7,083 nucleotides of DNA, taken from NCBI GenBank assembly GCA_023411405.1, contig JAEYOU010000401.1:1-7083 (forward strand). The letters run 5' to 3'. Made by a program: the position numbers and the translations under genes. The notes beneath the pieces were generated by a model. That model was not told where the DNA came from. It was given only the letters and a program-made list of their open reading frames with translations, and did no database searches. Source of the DNA: Pseudomonadota bacterium (GTDB lineage Bacteria; Myxococcota; Myxococcia; Myxococcales; Anaeromyxobacteraceae). Each line of letters starts with the position of its first letter. Within the stretch, counting starts at the first letter, position 1. Shown one piece after another: positions 5,753 through 7,083 of the stretch.

Positions 5753-6910
5753 ATGGCCCAGGAGTGTACGCGGTGCATCCTCACCGACGACGTGCCCGGC
5801 GTCGTCATCGGGGCGGACGGGACGTGCTCCGTCTGCAAGGGCCACGACGCACGGCACGGCGACTGGCCGAGGATCCGCGCGCGCAGGGCGGCGGAGTTCG
5901 AGGGGCTGGTCCGCGCCGCGCGCCGCGCGGGCAGGACCTACGACGCCCTCGTCCCGCTCTCCGGTGGGAAGGACAGCACGTACGTGCTCTACCTCGCGCG
6001 CCGCGTGTACGGCCTGCGGACGCTCGCGGTGACGTACGACAACGGGTTCCTGACGCCGCACGCGCGGAAGAACATCACCCGCGCGCTGGACGCCCTCGGG
6101 TCGGACCACGTGACGGTGCGGCTGGGGTGGCCGCTCCAGCAGGCGCTGTACCGACACTTCTTCCTCCGGACCGGGTTCTTCTGCCCGGCCTGCATGAGCG
6201 GCATCGGGTACGCCATCGACACCGCCGCGGCCTCGCACCGGGTGCCGCTCGTCCTCACCGGGACGTCGCAGCGCACGGAGGAGCACGTCGCGCCCGAGTT
6301 CTTCGTCCCCTCGAGCCCGGACTTCTACCGGGCGGTGGTCGAGGACGAGCCGCTCCGCGACGAGTCGCCCATCCCGCTCTCGGTCCCGTGGGGGCGACGG
6401 ATCGCGAACAAGCTCCCGCTGCCGCTCCGGGTGCGGTTCTACTGGGGCACGACGGTGAACGCGCCCGACTATCTGGACTGGGACTACGACGCCATCTTCG
6501 AGACGATCCGGCGCGAGGTCGGCTGGGAGGCGCCCACCGCCGACGCCGAACACTCCGACTGCGCCGCCGACCCCGCGGTGAACCACATCCGCCAGCGGAA
6601 GTACCCCGCCGTCGTGCCCGAGCTCACCCGGTTCAGCAAGCTCGTGACGCTGGGGAGGATGACGAAGGAGCAGGCCCGGCAGCGGGTCGCCGAGGCGCGC
6701 ACCGCGGGTGAACCCGCGGCTGTGGGGACGCTGCTCCAGGCGCTCGACGTCAGCCGGGAGCAGTACGAGGCGGTCCTCGCGGACCGGGGCCGCCACCTGC
6801 CGTACCTCGCGCGCCAGTACGGGGTGCGCGCGGGCGTGCGCAAGGTGGTGCGGAGCGTCCTGGGGGCGCGCGGTGAGGACGAGGGCGGGGAGCGTTCACC
6901 CCGCGCGTAG
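5753..6910 (+). CDS. PP-loop ATPase, N-acetyl sugar amidotransferase-like (WbpG/PseA type)
   Basis: A 385-residue cytoplasmic PP-loop (adenine nucleotide alpha hydrolase) enzyme. Such enzymes adenylate a carbonyl oxygen or similar group so that nitrogen or sulfur can replace it. The N-terminus has paired cysteines, CTRCIL (C5, C8) and CSVC (C25, C28), probably binding zinc, as in the WbpG/PseA family that makes amidino groups on N-acetyl sugars of O-antigen or flagellar glycans. The ATP-binding PP-loop is SGGKDST (residues 70-76), followed by VTYDNGF and by FFCPACMSGIGYAI (C144, C147), LTGTSQRTEEH, and the late motif EHSDCAADPAVNHIRQRKYP (C270). The C-terminal tail is basic and disordered-looking. 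WbpG works with HisH/HisF-like glutamine amidotransferase partners; none is in this window. A role in thioamide or other specialised metabolite formation is an alternative. The fold is certain; the substrate is not. It converges on the gene at the right edge. Confidence 0.85.
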   Translation: MAQECTRCILTDDVPGVVIGADGTCSVCKGHDARHGDWPRIRARRAAEFEGLVRAARRAGRTYDALVPLSGGKDSTYVLYLARRVYGLRTLAVTYDNGFLTPHARKNITRALDALGSDHVTVRLGWPLQQALYRHFFLRTGFFCPACMSGIGYAIDTAAASHRVPLVLTGTSQRTEEHVAPEFFVPSSPDFYRAVVEDEPLRDESPIPLSVPWGRRIANKLPLPLRVRFYWGTTVNAPDYLDWDYDAIFETIRREVGWEAPTADAEHSDCAADPAVNHIRQRKYPAVVPELTRFSKLVTLGRMTKEQARQRVAEARTAGEPAAVGTLLQALDVSREQYEAVLADRGRHLPYLARQYGVRAGVRKVVRSVLGARGEDEGGERSPRA

Positions 6911-6916
6911 CGCGGG
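6900..6916. terminator. Candidate bidirectional terminator hairpin between convergent genes
   Basis: CCCGCGC (6900-6906) and GCGCGGG (6910-6916) pair perfectly around GTA. The stem spans the stop codon of the PP-loop gene and sits 5 bases past the stop of the convergent gene. No T-run follows on either strand, so it is not a textbook intrinsic terminator. The convergent position is its main support. Confidence 0.35.
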
Positions 6917-6921
6917 CTCGT

Positions 6922-7083
6922 TCACCCCACCGCGGCCGCGACGATCCGCTCGAAGGCGGGCCGCTGCGCGCCGGCGAGGCCGAGCACGCCGCGGCGGAGC
7001 GCGGGGTGGCGCGTGAGCAGCAGCATGAGCCGGGTCCAGGCTGCGTACGCGCGGTAGCGGCGGCGCCAGGCGCGCTCGTAGCC
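6922..7083 (-). CDS. C-terminal fragment, possibly an FAD-dependent oxidoreductase (geranylgeranyl-reductase-like)
   Basis: Fifty-three residues and a TGA stop are visible; the rest lies beyond the right edge. The frame reads GYERAWRRRYRAYAAW, then TRLMLLLTRHPALRRG, and ends in ERIVAAAVG. An amphipathic, Arg-rich YERxWRRR helix, a hydrophobic helix and an HPALRR turn are typical of the C-terminal end of geranylgeranyl-reductase-like and halogenase-like FAD oxidoreductases. The catalytic and FAD-binding parts are not in the window, so this assignment rests on tail style alone. The gene converges on the PP-loop gene with 11 bases between the stops. Confidence 0.55.
   Translation of the reverse strand, partial: GYERAWRRRYRAYAAWTRLMLLLTRHPALRRGVLGLAGAQRPAFERIVAAAVG

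Noticed and set aside
5764..6711. Second plus-strand frame inside the PP-loop gene
   Set aside because: Arg-rich shadow frame; all PP-loop and cysteine motifs are in the other frame.
6702..6719. 7-bp hairpin with a TGAA loop inside the PP-loop gene
   Set aside because: It lies well within coding sequence, and short perfect GC stems are frequent at this base composition.
1..7083. CRISPR array, tRNA, rRNA, insertion sequence or toxin-antitoxin pair
   Set aside because: No regularly spaced repeats, tRNA-like cloverleaf, transposase motifs or small paired genes were seen on either strand.

Overview
The window is very GC-rich DNA with dense, ordinary bacterial genes and strongly GC-biased third codon positions. 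The codon bias, a MshEN-receiver-TPR protein and a lone TPR membrane protein beside gpsA all fit a delta-proteobacterium/Myxococcota, and an Anaeromyxobacter-like organism is my best guess. That is an inference from style and gene content; there is no taxonomic marker in the window.

Layout: four genes run leftward on the minus strand. In reading order they are a TPR protein with a membrane anchor at each end (5539 to 4805), glycerol-3-phosphate dehydrogenase gpsA (4708 to 3710), a MshEN-like/response-regulator/TPR fusion (3532 to 2048), and an M3-family zinc oligopeptidase (1883, running off the left edge). A PP-loop ATPase resembling the N-acetyl sugar amidotransferases (WbpG/PseA type) runs rightward from 5753 to 6910. 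It diverges from the TPR gene across a 213-base gap. It converges, with 11 bases between the stops, on the C-terminal tail of a minus-strand gene cut by the right edge, possibly an FAD-dependent oxidoreductase.

The gaps hold most of the extra structure. Two of the three gaps in the minus-strand series carry REP-like palindromic repeats sharing the core GCCTGTCGA: a single hairpin at 1984-2018 and a composite inverted pair at 3617-3700. Each starts 18 to 30 bases downstream of a stop codon. The peptidase has a perfect 9-bp inverted repeat just upstream. Both the peptidase and the receiver fusion lack a Shine-Dalgarno sequence and have a TAGAAC/TAGACT -10-like hexamer 8 or 9 bases before the ATG, which suggests leaderless transcription. 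gpsA and the PP-loop gene have recognisable ribosome binding sites.

The genes do not form one obvious pathway. gpsA is phospholipid-precursor housekeeping, the peptidase is peptide turnover, the receiver and TPR proteins are regulatory or scaffold proteins, and the PP-loop protein probably belongs to surface-glycan or specialised metabolism lying mostly outside the window. I see no mobile element, CRISPR array, tRNA or rRNA, and no convincing new multi-gene system. The most unusual items are the receiver domain missing one acidic-pocket residue, the REP-like pair and the candidate operator or leaderless start of the peptidase.
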